From JANPPS01 sp031428635 (GTDB lineage Bacteria; Pseudomonadota; Alphaproteobacteria; Acetobacterales; Acetobacteraceae), in NCBI GenBank assembly GCA_031428635.1, contig JANPPS010000222.1:1-14446 (forward strand): a DNA stretch of 14,446 nt. The letters run 5' to 3'. The notes under the pieces are model-generated. The model had not been told where the DNA came from and searched no databases. It saw only the letters and a list, made by a program, of their open reading frames with translations. Positions 6,467 through 12,776 of this stretch are shown here, piece after piece. The translations under genes and the position numbers were made by a program. How positions within the stretch are numbered: position 1 is the stretch's first letter; each line of letters begins with the position of its first letter.

Positions 6467-7431
6467 TGGCGACCTATCTCGTCACGGGGGGTGCCGGGTT
6501 TATCGGCAGCCACCTTGCGGACGCGCTGCTGGCGGCGGGCCATTCGGTGCGCGTGCTGGATGACCTGTCGACGGGGGTATCGTCCAACCTCGACCCGCGG
6601 TGCACGCTGATCCAGGGCGATGTCGCCGATGAAGCGGCAGTGGTCCGCGCGATGGACGGCGTCGACGGCTGCTTCCACCTGGCCGCGATCGCGTCGGTAC
6701 AGCGCGGTAATGAGGCCTGGAGTGCAACGCACCGGGTCAACCAGTCGGGGACGGTCGCCGTACTTGATTGCGCTCGCGCCGGCGGGCGGATCCCGGTTGT
6801 GTATGCGTCATCGGCTGCAATCTACGGCACCGTCACGGGTATCGCGGACGAGACGATGCGTCCTTCGCCGCGCACAGCCTACGGTGCCGATAAACTAGGT
6901 AGCGAGTTGCACGCGCAGGTCGGGTGGCTAGTGCACGGGGTGCCATCGGCCGGGTTCCGGTTTTTCAACGTGTACGGCCCGCGTCAGGATCCGGCGTCAC
7001 CGTATTCCGGCGTCATCAGCATCTTCGCGCGCCGAACAATCGATGGCCTCGGCGTCACCGTCGATGGCGACGGGCGGCAGACGCGGGACTTCGTTTTCGT
7101 GGCCGACGTCGTGCTGCATTTGCTGGCCGGCATGGCGCTGCTGCACCGCGAACCGGGCGCCCACGTGCTAAACGTATGCACAGGGCGGGAGACGTCGTTG
7201 CTGCAACTGATCGACACCTTGGCGCAGGTGACGGGCCGCACGCCAGCCACCACGCATGGCCCGGCGCGTGCGGGTGATATCGCGCGCTCGGTCGGCGCAC
7301 CGGGGCGCGCCACAGCGTTGCTGGGCGTTGCGGCCACGACGCCTCTGCTAGATGGGCTACGATCGCTTGTCGCATCCACGGGCTCAGTGTTAGAACCTGC
7401 TGGCGGCGTAACGTCGCTTGTAGGCGTGTAG
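6466..7431 (+). CDS. NAD-dependent sugar-nucleotide epimerase/dehydratase (extended SDR)
   Basis: A 321-residue cytoplasmic extended-SDR enzyme, most like UDP-glucose/UDP-GlcNAc 4-epimerases. The Rossmann motif TGGAGFIGS is at 7-15, and D32 in VLDDLSTG would bind the NAD ribose. YASSAAIYG (113-121) supplies the catalytic Ser region and Y139-G-A-D-K143 is the YxxxK motif. FRFFNVYGPRQDP (164-176) and GRQTRDFVFVADV (203-215) are typical of sugar-nucleotide epimerases, and GDIARSVG (270-277) matches their C-terminal substrate loop. The ATG overlaps the glmS stop by 1 base (TAATG), so translation is probably coupled and the substrate is likely a UDP-HexNAc or UDP-hexose. The C-terminus runs about 17 residues past the last recognisable helix, and its last codons and stop lie inside a tRNA gene. 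The precise sugar specificity is uncertain. Confidence 0.88.
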   Translation: MATYLVTGGAGFIGSHLADALLAAGHSVRVLDDLSTGVSSNLDPRCTLIQGDVADEAAVVRAMDGVDGCFHLAAIASVQRGNEAWSATHRVNQSGTVAVLDCARAGGRIPVVYASSAAIYGTVTGIADETMRPSPRTAYGADKLGSELHAQVGWLVHGVPSAGFRFFNVYGPRQDPASPYSGVISIFARRTIDGLGVTVDGDGRQTRDFVFVADVVLHLLAGMALLHREPGAHVLNVCTGRETSLLQLIDTLAQVTGRTPATTHGPARAGDIARSVGAPGRATALLGVAATTPLLDGLRSLVASTGSVLEPAGGVTSLVGV

Positions 7432-7493
7432 CTCAGTGGCAGAGCGCTGCTTTAACATGGCAGAGGTCGGGGGTTCGACTCCTTCCGCGCCTA
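7422..7493 (+). tRNA. tRNA-Val, anticodon AAC
   Basis: A 72-base cloverleaf is seen. The acceptor stem AGGCGTG (7422-7428) pairs with CGCGCCT (7486-7492) with one G-U pair, and the discriminator is A7493. The D-stem is GCTC/GAGC (7431-7434, 7442-7445). The anticodon stem CTGCT/GGCAG (7447-7451, 7459-7463) has a 7-base loop TTAACAT, giving T33 and anticodon AAC at 7454-7456. The variable loop is AGGTC, and the T-arm GGGGG/CCTTC has two G-U pairs and loop TTCGACT. CCA is not encoded. The loop equals the usual valine GAC loop TTGACAT with G34 changed to A. AAC reads GUU (valine), but A34 is rare in bacteria outside tRNA-Arg(ACG). The gene overlaps the epimerase end by 10 bases, so any dedicated promoter would lie in that coding region. 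It may be functional or a slowly decaying copy. Confidence 0.85.
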
Positions 7494-7530
7494 GTACGCC
7501 CGCGCCTGATACGCCCGCGATTAGTCTGAC
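7486..7530 (+). repeat. 15-base tandem repeat beginning in the tRNA acceptor stem
   Basis: Two adjacent 15-base units, 7486-7500 (CGCGCCTAGTACGCC) and 7501-7515 (CGCGCCTGATACGCC), differ at two positions. A third, degenerate unit (CGCGATTAGT...) follows at 7516. Each of the first two units contains the 3' acceptor strand CGCGCCT of the tRNA. The pattern suggests local duplication or a trace of recombination at the tRNA 3' end, but no integrase gene is visible. Confidence 0.6.
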
Positions 7531-7552
7531 GGTCCAGTAAGGAACACGCCCG

Positions 7553-8164
7553 ATGCCCAGCCCAAGATTTGCCCTCGGCCTTCTCCTGGCGCTCGGCGCG
7601 TGCAGCCAGGGCACGCCGGCACCCGTGACGGTTCCAATCGTAGCCAGTGTGCCGTCGCAGCCGTATCAGATTGGGCCAGGCGACCAGCTGAGTATCTTCG
7701 TGTACCAAGCGCCGAATTTGAGCGTGCCCGGGCTGACGGTGCGGCCGGATGGGCGGATATCAATGCCGCTAATCCCCGACATCGCGGCGGCGGGTAAGAC
7801 GCCGACCGAGCTGTCGAAGGATATCGAGGCGAAGCTCAAGGAGTACGTGAAGCAGCCGAACGTGTCGGTAATCGTGGGCGGCTTTGTCGGTCCGCTCGAT
7901 CGGCAGATCCGCGTGATCGGTGAAGCGACCGAGCCGCTTGCGCTGCCCTACCGCGACGGGCTCACGGTGCTGGACGTGATGATCCAAACCAAGGGTTTGA
8001 CCCGGTTCGCCGCCGGCAATAGTGCAACGATCGTGCGCACGATCGGCAATAAGCGCCAAACGATTCCGCTGCGTCTGAGCGACCTGCTGCGCGACGGCGA
8101 CATCAACCAGAACGTCGTCATGCAGCCCGGCGACACCATTATCATCCCGCAAAGCTGGTTCTAA
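7553..8164 (+). CDS. XrtA/PEP-CTERM-type polysaccharide export lipoprotein (Wza-like)
   Basis: A 203-residue periplasmic/outer-membrane lipoprotein of the polysaccharide export family. The signal peptide ends in the lipobox LLALGAC, with lipidated Cys17. The Poly_export domain follows: YQIGPGDQLSIFVYQAPNLS (38-57), the conserved RPDGRISMPLIPDI and LKEYVKQPNVSVIV. A single SLBB domain then begins at RQIRVIGEA and ends with VMQPGDTIIIPQSWF, a C-terminus typical of exopolysaccharide export proteins of XrtA-linked loci. It is much shorter than Wza (about 380) because it has one SLBB domain, as usual for this subfamily. AAGGAA at 7539-7544 lies 8 bases before ATG 7553. The next gene begins 3 bases after the stop. 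The only upstream transcription unit close by is the tRNA, so readthrough from it is possible. Membership of the XrtA subfamily is from recall of its conserved ends, not a search. Confidence 0.9.
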   Translation: MPSPRFALGLLLALGACSQGTPAPVTVPIVASVPSQPYQIGPGDQLSIFVYQAPNLSVPGLTVRPDGRISMPLIPDIAAAGKTPTELSKDIEAKLKEYVKQPNVSVIVGGFVGPLDRQIRVIGEATEPLALPYRDGLTVLDVMIQTKGLTRFAAGNSATIVRTIGNKRQTIPLRLSDLLRDGDINQNVVMQPGDTIIIPQSWF

Positions 8165-8167
8165 TCG

Positions 8168-9706
8168 ATGCATACGATCCAGACGCTCATCATCCGTCAG
8201 GCCTCGGCCGCGTGGCGTCACCGCTGGCCGGCGGTGCTGTTCATGTGGCTGGTCTGCGCGATCGGCTGGACGTTCACGTTCATGATCCCGAATACGTATG
8301 AGGCGAGCGCCCGGATGTACGTGGATGGGGATGTCCTGCTGACCCAGGCCATAAACGGGCTGGGTGTGAACATGGCGAATGCGGGTCAGCTCGATACGCT
8401 GCAGCGCACCTTGCTGAGCCGGCCGAACCTCGAGAAGCTGATCAGCAAAACCGACCTGGAGCTCAGCCTCCAAGGCCCGGCCGATCGTGAGCGTATGGTG
8501 GATGGGCTGGCTAACTCCATCCGTATCACCCCGCAGACGCGCAACCTGTTCAGCATCTCCTACCGCAGCACGTCGCCGCGGCTGGCGTATGACGTGGTGA
8601 AGACGATGCTGACCACGTTCGTCGAGAGCAAGACGGGTAACAACCGCACCGATCTCGAGAACGCGGGCAAGTTCTTCACCGATCAGATCGCTCTATACGA
8701 GCGCCAGCTAACGGAAGCCGAGCGGAAGCGGGCGGAGTTCAGGTCCAAGTACGTCGATCTGCTGCCGGCCGGTGACGGCGGCGTATCGCGGATGGAGGCG
8801 GCGCAGGGCTCGGTCCGCGGGTCGGAGGGGCAGTTGCAGGATGCGTTGTCGCGCAGGGCGACACTGCAGAAGGAACTGACCACGACACCACAGGCGATTG
8901 TTACTGAGCAAGATCCGGGCGGTGCGGGTGGTGGTGGTGGTGGTGGGCGCTTGCGGGAGGAGCAGCGGCGGTTGCAGGAATTGCAACTTCGTCTGACCGA
9001 TAATCATCCCGACGTGATTGCGCAGCGCAATCTGATCGCCGGACTGCGGTCGGGCTCGATCTCATCGGGCGATCCGGTCGCTGGTCCGCGGACGGTGGCG
9101 CGCAAAGTGTCTGTATCGAACCCGGTTTATGAGAACCTGAAGATCAAAATGGTCGATAACGACAGCCTGGTCGCGTCGCTCCAGCGTCAGATCGCCGAGG
9201 GTACGGTCGAGCGCGATCGACTACAGGACATCGCCCGCGGCGCGCCGGGGTTGCAGGCGGAATTTCTAAATCTCAACCGCGACTATGACGTGCTGCGCAA
9301 AAACTACGAGGACCTGCTGGCTCGCCGTGAGTCGATGCGCATTTCGAGCGCGGCCGAGGTCGATGGTGACAAGGTAAAGGTGCAGGTGGTCGATCCACCC
9401 CTGGTGCCGCAAAACCCGATCGCGCCGAAACGCATCGTCCTGCTGTCGGGCGTGCTGTTTGCCGGCCTGGCCGCTGGTGTCGCGCTGGCACTGCTGCTGG
9501 TGCAGATGGACCAGTCGTTCCATACGATCGACGACCTACGCGGACTGGGTCTTCCGGTGGTCGGTGGGGTATCGATGATCTCGGCGTCCGTGCCGTTCAT
9601 CCGACAGGTGGCGAGCCTGGCTACGTTCGCGATTGCGATTGCGGTCCCCGCTGTTGCGTATGCGGCACTATTGATCAAACTTTTGAGATCGGGCGCTATA
9701 ATTTAG
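8168..9706 (+). CDS. XrtA-type polysaccharide chain-length determinant (Wzz/GNVR family)
   Basis: A 512-residue inner-membrane polysaccharide co-polymerase controlling chain length and export. A first membrane helix lies at about 20-40, followed by the Wzz motif IPNTYEASARMYVDGDVLL (40-58). A long periplasmic coiled-coil region (about 160-400) includes LTDNHPDVIAQRNLIAGLR (276-294), typical of the GNVR/XrtA subfamily. The proline-rich VVDPPLVPQNPIAPKR (407-422) precedes the second helix (about 423-446), and a third hydrophobic segment sits at about 480-505. No Walker motifs or tyrosine-rich tail are present, so the kinase partner would have to be separate, and none is seen in this window. A run of six GGT codons encodes part of a Gly tract (residues 251-260). 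It starts 3 bases after the lipoprotein stop without a strong ribosome binding site, so it is probably coupled. Confidence 0.9.
   Translation: MHTIQTLIIRQASAAWRHRWPAVLFMWLVCAIGWTFTFMIPNTYEASARMYVDGDVLLTQAINGLGVNMANAGQLDTLQRTLLSRPNLEKLISKTDLELSLQGPADRERMVDGLANSIRITPQTRNLFSISYRSTSPRLAYDVVKTMLTTFVESKTGNNRTDLENAGKFFTDQIALYERQLTEAERKRAEFRSKYVDLLPAGDGGVSRMEAAQGSVRGSEGQLQDALSRRATLQKELTTTPQAIVTEQDPGGAGGGGGGGRLREEQRRLQELQLRLTDNHPDVIAQRNLIAGLRSGSISSGDPVAGPRTVARKVSVSNPVYENLKIKMVDNDSLVASLQRQIAEGTVERDRLQDIARGAPGLQAEFLNLNRDYDVLRKNYEDLLARRESMRISSAAEVDGDKVKVQVVDPPLVPQNPIAPKRIVLLSGVLFAGLAAGVALALLLVQMDQSFHTIDDLRGLGLPVVGGVSMISASVPFIRQVASLATFAIAIAVPAVAYAALLIKLLRSGAII
8927..8944 (+). repeat. In-frame (GGT)6 microsatellite
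   Basis: Six consecutive GGT codons followed by GGG lie inside the coiled-coil region of the chain-length determinant, coding for most of a glycine tract near residues 254-260. Slippage here would change the number of glycines without shifting the frame. Confidence 0.9.
9697..9702 (+). promoter_or_regulatory. Candidate -10 element upstream of the small ORF
   Basis: A perfect TATAAT sits over the stop region of the chain-length gene. TTGATC at 9671-9676 could be a -35, but the 20-base spacer is longer than usual. If active, it would start an RNA with a leader of about 60 bases containing the hairpin at 9744-9766, serving the small ORF and the glycosyltransferase/heptose genes. Confidence 0.3.
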
Positions 9707-9743
9707 GCGCGTTAATGTGCTGCTCATTTTTATAGACGACACT

Positions 9744-9766
9744 GACCCTCACCAAAGCGGAGGGTC
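9744..9766 (+). promoter_or_regulatory. Hairpin pairing with the ribosome binding site of the small ORF
   Basis: GACCCTC (9744-9750) and GAGGGTC (9760-9766) form a perfect 7-bp stem with a 9-base loop. The 3' arm contains most of the Shine-Dalgarno sequence GGAGGG (9759-9764) of the ORF that starts at 9769, so the folded RNA would hide it. No T-run follows, which speaks against an intrinsic terminator. The structure is seen directly; a regulatory role is inference. Confidence 0.5.
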
Positions 9767-9768
9767 TC

Positions 9769-9930
9769 ATGTCAGCCACAATATTCGAAGGCGTCCGCGC
9801 CGCCCCCGGGTCCAAAATTGCCCCGTCCAAACTACCAGTTCTAACCTGCATAGCCCTGATCGCGGGCGTGTCGGCGGGCTTGTGGGTGGTCGTCGGCCGC
9901 CTGCTCATGGTGGTAGTCGCCCACTTCTGA
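9769..9930 (+). CDS. Small single-helix membrane protein, 53 residues, unknown
   Basis: An ATG 5 bases after a strong GGAGG opens a 53-codon frame ending in TGA at 9928-9930. The N-terminal 21 residues are polar and basic (MSATIFEGVR then AAPGSKIAPSK). Residues 22-53 form one long hydrophobic stretch with LPVLTCIALIAGVSAGLWVV, ending LLMVVVAHF, consistent with one transmembrane helix. It lies between the chain-length determinant and an XrtA-type glycosyltransferase whose start is 25 bases downstream, so it is probably in the same transcript. In loci of this type a tyrosine kinase or other export genes often sit after the chain-length gene, but this protein has none of their motifs. I do not recognise a family. 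The strong ribosome binding site and membrane-like composition support a real gene. Confidence 0.6.
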   Translation: MSATIFEGVRAAPGSKIAPSKLPVLTCIALIAGVSAGLWVVVGRLLMVVVAHF

Positions 9931-9955
9931 CCTGGGCGGGTTGGGGTATGGCGGT

Positions 9956-11146
9956 ATGAAGCCGGCCTTGCTGTTCCTCACGCAGCGCATCCCTTACCCG
10001 CCCATCAAGGGCGAGAAGATACGGCCACTGCAGATGCTCCGGCATCTTCGACAAAGTTACGATGTTCACCTCGGCACGCTGGTCGACGACCCGCGTGACA
10101 TGGAGCACATCCCGACGATAAGGGCACTGTGTACCAGCGCCCACTTCGGCGTCATCGATCGGCGACTTGCCAAACTGACCTGTCTGCGTGGCCTGCTGAC
10201 CGGCGAGCCGCTGAGCGTAACTTTTTACCATGACCGCGGGTTGGCGGCCTGGATCGGCGACGTGATCGATCGCCTGAAACCCGTGGCAATCGTTGTCTGC
10301 TCCTCGAACATGGCACCTTATGTGCTGGACCGGCATGGGACGGAGCGGGTGTGCCTCGTCGATCTGGCTGACGTTGATAGCGAAAAGTGGCGCGCGTACG
10401 CTGGGCAGGGCGGACGGGTTATGCGCTGGGTCCACCGGCGCGAATGGCGAAAGACTGCGGCGCTCGAGACCCGTATTGCACGGGAGTGTACGTGGAGCAC
10501 GTTCGTCTCGAACGAGGAGGCCGCGCTATTTCGGACCATGCACCCGGGCGCTGCCGACCGCATCCGCGCCATCAGTAACGGGGTAGACCATGCCTATTTC
10601 GATCCGGCGCTGCCGATGGCGGCGCCCTACGATACCGGGCGACGTAATTACGTTTTTACCGGCACCATGGACTACCCGCCAAATGCTGACGCCGTGACGT
10701 GGTTTGCGACGGCCATATTGCCAGAAGTGCAGCGGACGGCGCCTGATGCGCAGTTCCACATTGTCGGTTCAAGCCCGGCTCCGGCCGTCGCCGCGCTGGC
10801 CCGTTATCCCGGCGTCTTCGTCACCGGCAGGGTCCCGGACGTGCGGCCCTATCTGGCGCATGCGACGGCGGCAGTGGCGCCGATGCGGATCGCCCGCGGC
10901 ATTCAGAACAAAGTGCTGGAAGCCATGGCCATGGCGCGCACCGTGATCTTGACCGATGACGCGCTCGAGGGCATTCGAGCCGTGCCGGCGGAGGAAGTTG
11001 TGGTGGCCAATACTTCAGACGCATTCGCGCAGGCCTGCCTGGTCCCGCCCGACGCTCGCATCGGCCTCGCTGCCCGGCAGCGCGTGGTTTCCGACTATAG
11101 CTGGCCTGCACTGCTGACCGCGTTCGATCCGCTTCTCGCGCCATGA
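9956..11146 (+). CDS. XrtA/PEP-CTERM-associated glycosyltransferase (TIGR03087-like, GT4 fold)
   Basis: A 396-residue GT-B glycosyltransferase resembling the sugar transferases found with XrtA exosortase loci. The N-terminus has the subfamily signature LFLTQRIPYPPIKGEKIRPL (6-25), then YDVHLGTLVDDPRD (35-48) and LLTGEPLSVTFY (80-91). The C-terminal donor-binding half has NGVDHAYFDP (208-217), YVFTGTMDYPPNADAV (232-247), FHIVGSSP (267-274), VTGRVPDVRPYL (289-300) and ARGIQNKVLEAMAM (313-326). The start ATG 9956 matches the subfamily N-terminus. A TTG at 9941 and an out-of-frame ATG at 9948 also lie nearby. The Shine-Dalgarno is a modest GGGG. The stop overlaps hddA by 4 bases (ATGA). Its place at the head of the heptose genes suggests that it could transfer heptose or the following sugar, but that is inference. 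Confidence 0.88.
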   Translation: MKPALLFLTQRIPYPPIKGEKIRPLQMLRHLRQSYDVHLGTLVDDPRDMEHIPTIRALCTSAHFGVIDRRLAKLTCLRGLLTGEPLSVTFYHDRGLAAWIGDVIDRLKPVAIVVCSSNMAPYVLDRHGTERVCLVDLADVDSEKWRAYAGQGGRVMRWVHRREWRKTAALETRIARECTWSTFVSNEEAALFRTMHPGAADRIRAISNGVDHAYFDPALPMAAPYDTGRRNYVFTGTMDYPPNADAVTWFATAILPEVQRTAPDAQFHIVGSSPAPAVAALARYPGVFVTGRVPDVRPYLAHATAAVAPMRIARGIQNKVLEAMAMARTVILTDDALEGIRAVPAEEVVVANTSDAFAQACLVPPDARIGLAARQRVVSDYSWPALLTAFDPLLAP

Positions 11147-12171
11147 TCGTCCGCGCGCGGGCGCCATTGCGGCTGGGCCTGGCCGGCGGTGGAACCGACG
11201 TTTCCCCCTACTGCGACCAGCACAGCGGCGCGGTGCTCAACGTCACGATCGACCTTTACGCCTACACTATGCTTGAACCGACGGATGACGGCCGGGTTTG
11301 CTTCATGGCACCGGACATCGACGCCGTGTATGACGGTCCGGCCGACGACGTGACCCTCGGCGCCGACAAGCTTATCCTGCATCGCGCCGTGTATGCCCGC
11401 ATCGTCCGCGACTTCAACGGCGGCCGACCGCTGCCCTGCCGCATCACGACGTTCTGTGATGCGCCTCCGGGCTCGGGCCTGGGTACCAGCAGTACGATGG
11501 TCGTTTCGTTGGTAAAGGCGTTTACCGAGTGGCTGAACCTGCCGTTGGGCGAGTACGAGATCGCGCACCTCGCGTTCGAGATCGAGCGGATCGACGCAGG
11601 CTTGGGTGGTGGGCGGCAGGATCAGTACGCGGCCACATTCGGCGGCGTGAACTTTATGGAATTCCACCCCAATGACCGGGTGATCGTGAATCCGTTACGG
11701 ATCAAGAACTGGATCGTATCGGAGATGGAAACCTCCCTGGTCCTGTTCAACTCCGGCGTATCCCGCCAGTCGGCGACCATCATCAAGGAGCAGACCGACA
11801 ACCTGACCGGCGGTAGCGGCACGACGCTGGCAGCAATGCATGAGATTAAGAGTGACGCGTTCCACATGAAGGAGTGCCTGCTGCGTGGCGACTTCGACCG
11901 GTTCGCGGCCTGCATGCGCAAAAGCTGGGATGCGAAAAAGCGCCTTGCGGCTGCGATTAGCAACGCACGGATCGACCATGTTGTCGAAACGGGCCTGAAT
12001 GCGGGGGCGCGGGCGGGCAAGGTTTCGGGCGCCGGCGGCGGCGGATTTATCACGTTCATGGTGACCCCGGAACGCCGGGTCGAGGTTATTCGCGCGCTGG
12101 CGCGGGAAGAGGGGCAGGTCATGACATGCCACTTCACACTGCATGGAACCGAAGGGTGGAAGATTTTTTGA
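11143..12171 (+). CDS. hddA: D-glycero-alpha-D-manno-heptose-7-phosphate kinase
   Basis: A 342-residue cytoplasmic GHMP-family kinase that phosphorylates heptose-7-phosphate at C1 to give alpha-heptose-1,7-bisphosphate on the GDP-heptose route. The N-terminus RARAPLRLGLAGGGTDVSPY (4-23) is the subfamily's substrate-binding signature. The GHMP ATP-binding motif is PPGSGLGTSSTM (108-119), IDAGLGGGRQDQYAATFGG (150-168) follows, and the third motif KVSGAGGGGF is at 293-302. Length agrees with HddA (about 340). Related fucose or galactose kinases share the fold, but the directly adjoining gmhA and hddC-gmhB make the heptose substrate very likely. The ATG overlaps the preceding stop by 4 bases, and its own TGA overlaps the gmhA ATG by one base. 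Confidence 0.92.
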   Translation: MIVRARAPLRLGLAGGGTDVSPYCDQHSGAVLNVTIDLYAYTMLEPTDDGRVCFMAPDIDAVYDGPADDVTLGADKLILHRAVYARIVRDFNGGRPLPCRITTFCDAPPGSGLGTSSTMVVSLVKAFTEWLNLPLGEYEIAHLAFEIERIDAGLGGGRQDQYAATFGGVNFMEFHPNDRVIVNPLRIKNWIVSEMETSLVLFNSGVSRQSATIIKEQTDNLTGGSGTTLAAMHEIKSDAFHMKECLLRGDFDRFAACMRKSWDAKKRLAAAISNARIDHVVETGLNAGARAGKVSGAGGGGFITFMVTPERRVEVIRALAREEGQVMTCHFTLHGTEGWKIF

Positions 12172-12770
12172 TGGAAGCGCCAATGGACTACCTCGACGAC
12201 TACTTGGCCCATTCCGCGGCTGCGTTCGAGGCGTTCCGGGACTTGTCGCACCGCGAGATGATGGCCGCCATGGCCCGGACGATTGAACGATCGTTCCGCG
12301 CGGGTGGCAAACTGCTGATATGCGGCAACGGGGGCAGCGCCGGGGACGCGCAGCACATCGCTGGCGAGTTCATATCCCGTCTGATGTACGACCGTGCGCC
12401 GCTACCGGCCATTGCGCTGACGACCGATACCTCGGTGATGACGGCGATCGGCAACGATTACGGGTATGATCAGGTGTTTGAACGCCAGGTCCGTGGTCTT
12501 GGGCGGGCGGGCGACGTGCTGATCGCTATCAGCACGTCGGGCACGTCGCCGAACGTGCTGCGCGCGCTGGTGGCTGCACGGGCGCTTGGGCTGAATTGCC
12601 TGGGGTTCACCGGCTCTCGCACGGCAACCCCGGCGTCGATGCATGCGACGTGCGACGCGGTGCTGGCGGTACCATCCACGGCGACGCCGATTATTCAACA
12701 GCTCCATATCAGCGCCGCTCATGTGATCTGCGCGCTGGTGGAACGGGCGATGTTCCCCCAGGCCGCCTGA
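12171..12770 (+). CDS. gmhA: Sedoheptulose-7-phosphate isomerase
   Basis: GmhA converts sedoheptulose-7-phosphate to D-glycero-D-manno-heptose-7-phosphate, the entry step to all nucleotide-activated heptoses. The product has 199 residues with one SIS domain, a normal length. Motifs are LLICGNGGSAGDAQHIAGEF (48-67), with the phosphate loop and the Zn-site His62, then TTDTSVMTAIGNDYGYDQVF (84-103), DVLIAISTSGTSPNVLRA (115-132) and the C-terminal PIIQQLHISAAHVICALVE (173-191), with the second Zn-region His179. ATG 12171 overlaps the hddA stop by 1 base. A second in-frame ATG at 12183, with GGAAG 5 bases upstream, gives 195 residues and may be the true start. The fused hddC-gmhB gene begins 6 bases after its stop. 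Confidence 0.95.
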   Translation: MEAPMDYLDDYLAHSAAAFEAFRDLSHREMMAAMARTIERSFRAGGKLLICGNGGSAGDAQHIAGEFISRLMYDRAPLPAIALTTDTSVMTAIGNDYGYDQVFERQVRGLGRAGDVLIAISTSGTSPNVLRALVAARALGLNCLGFTGSRTATPASMHATCDAVLAVPSTATPIIQQLHISAAHVICALVERAMFPQAA

Positions 12771-12776
12771 TCACCC

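Noticed and set aside
7769..8473. Minus-strand frame of 234 codons across the export and chain-length genes
   Set aside because: It spans two well-supported plus-strand genes, is rich in Arg/His/Gln and has no recognisable domain.
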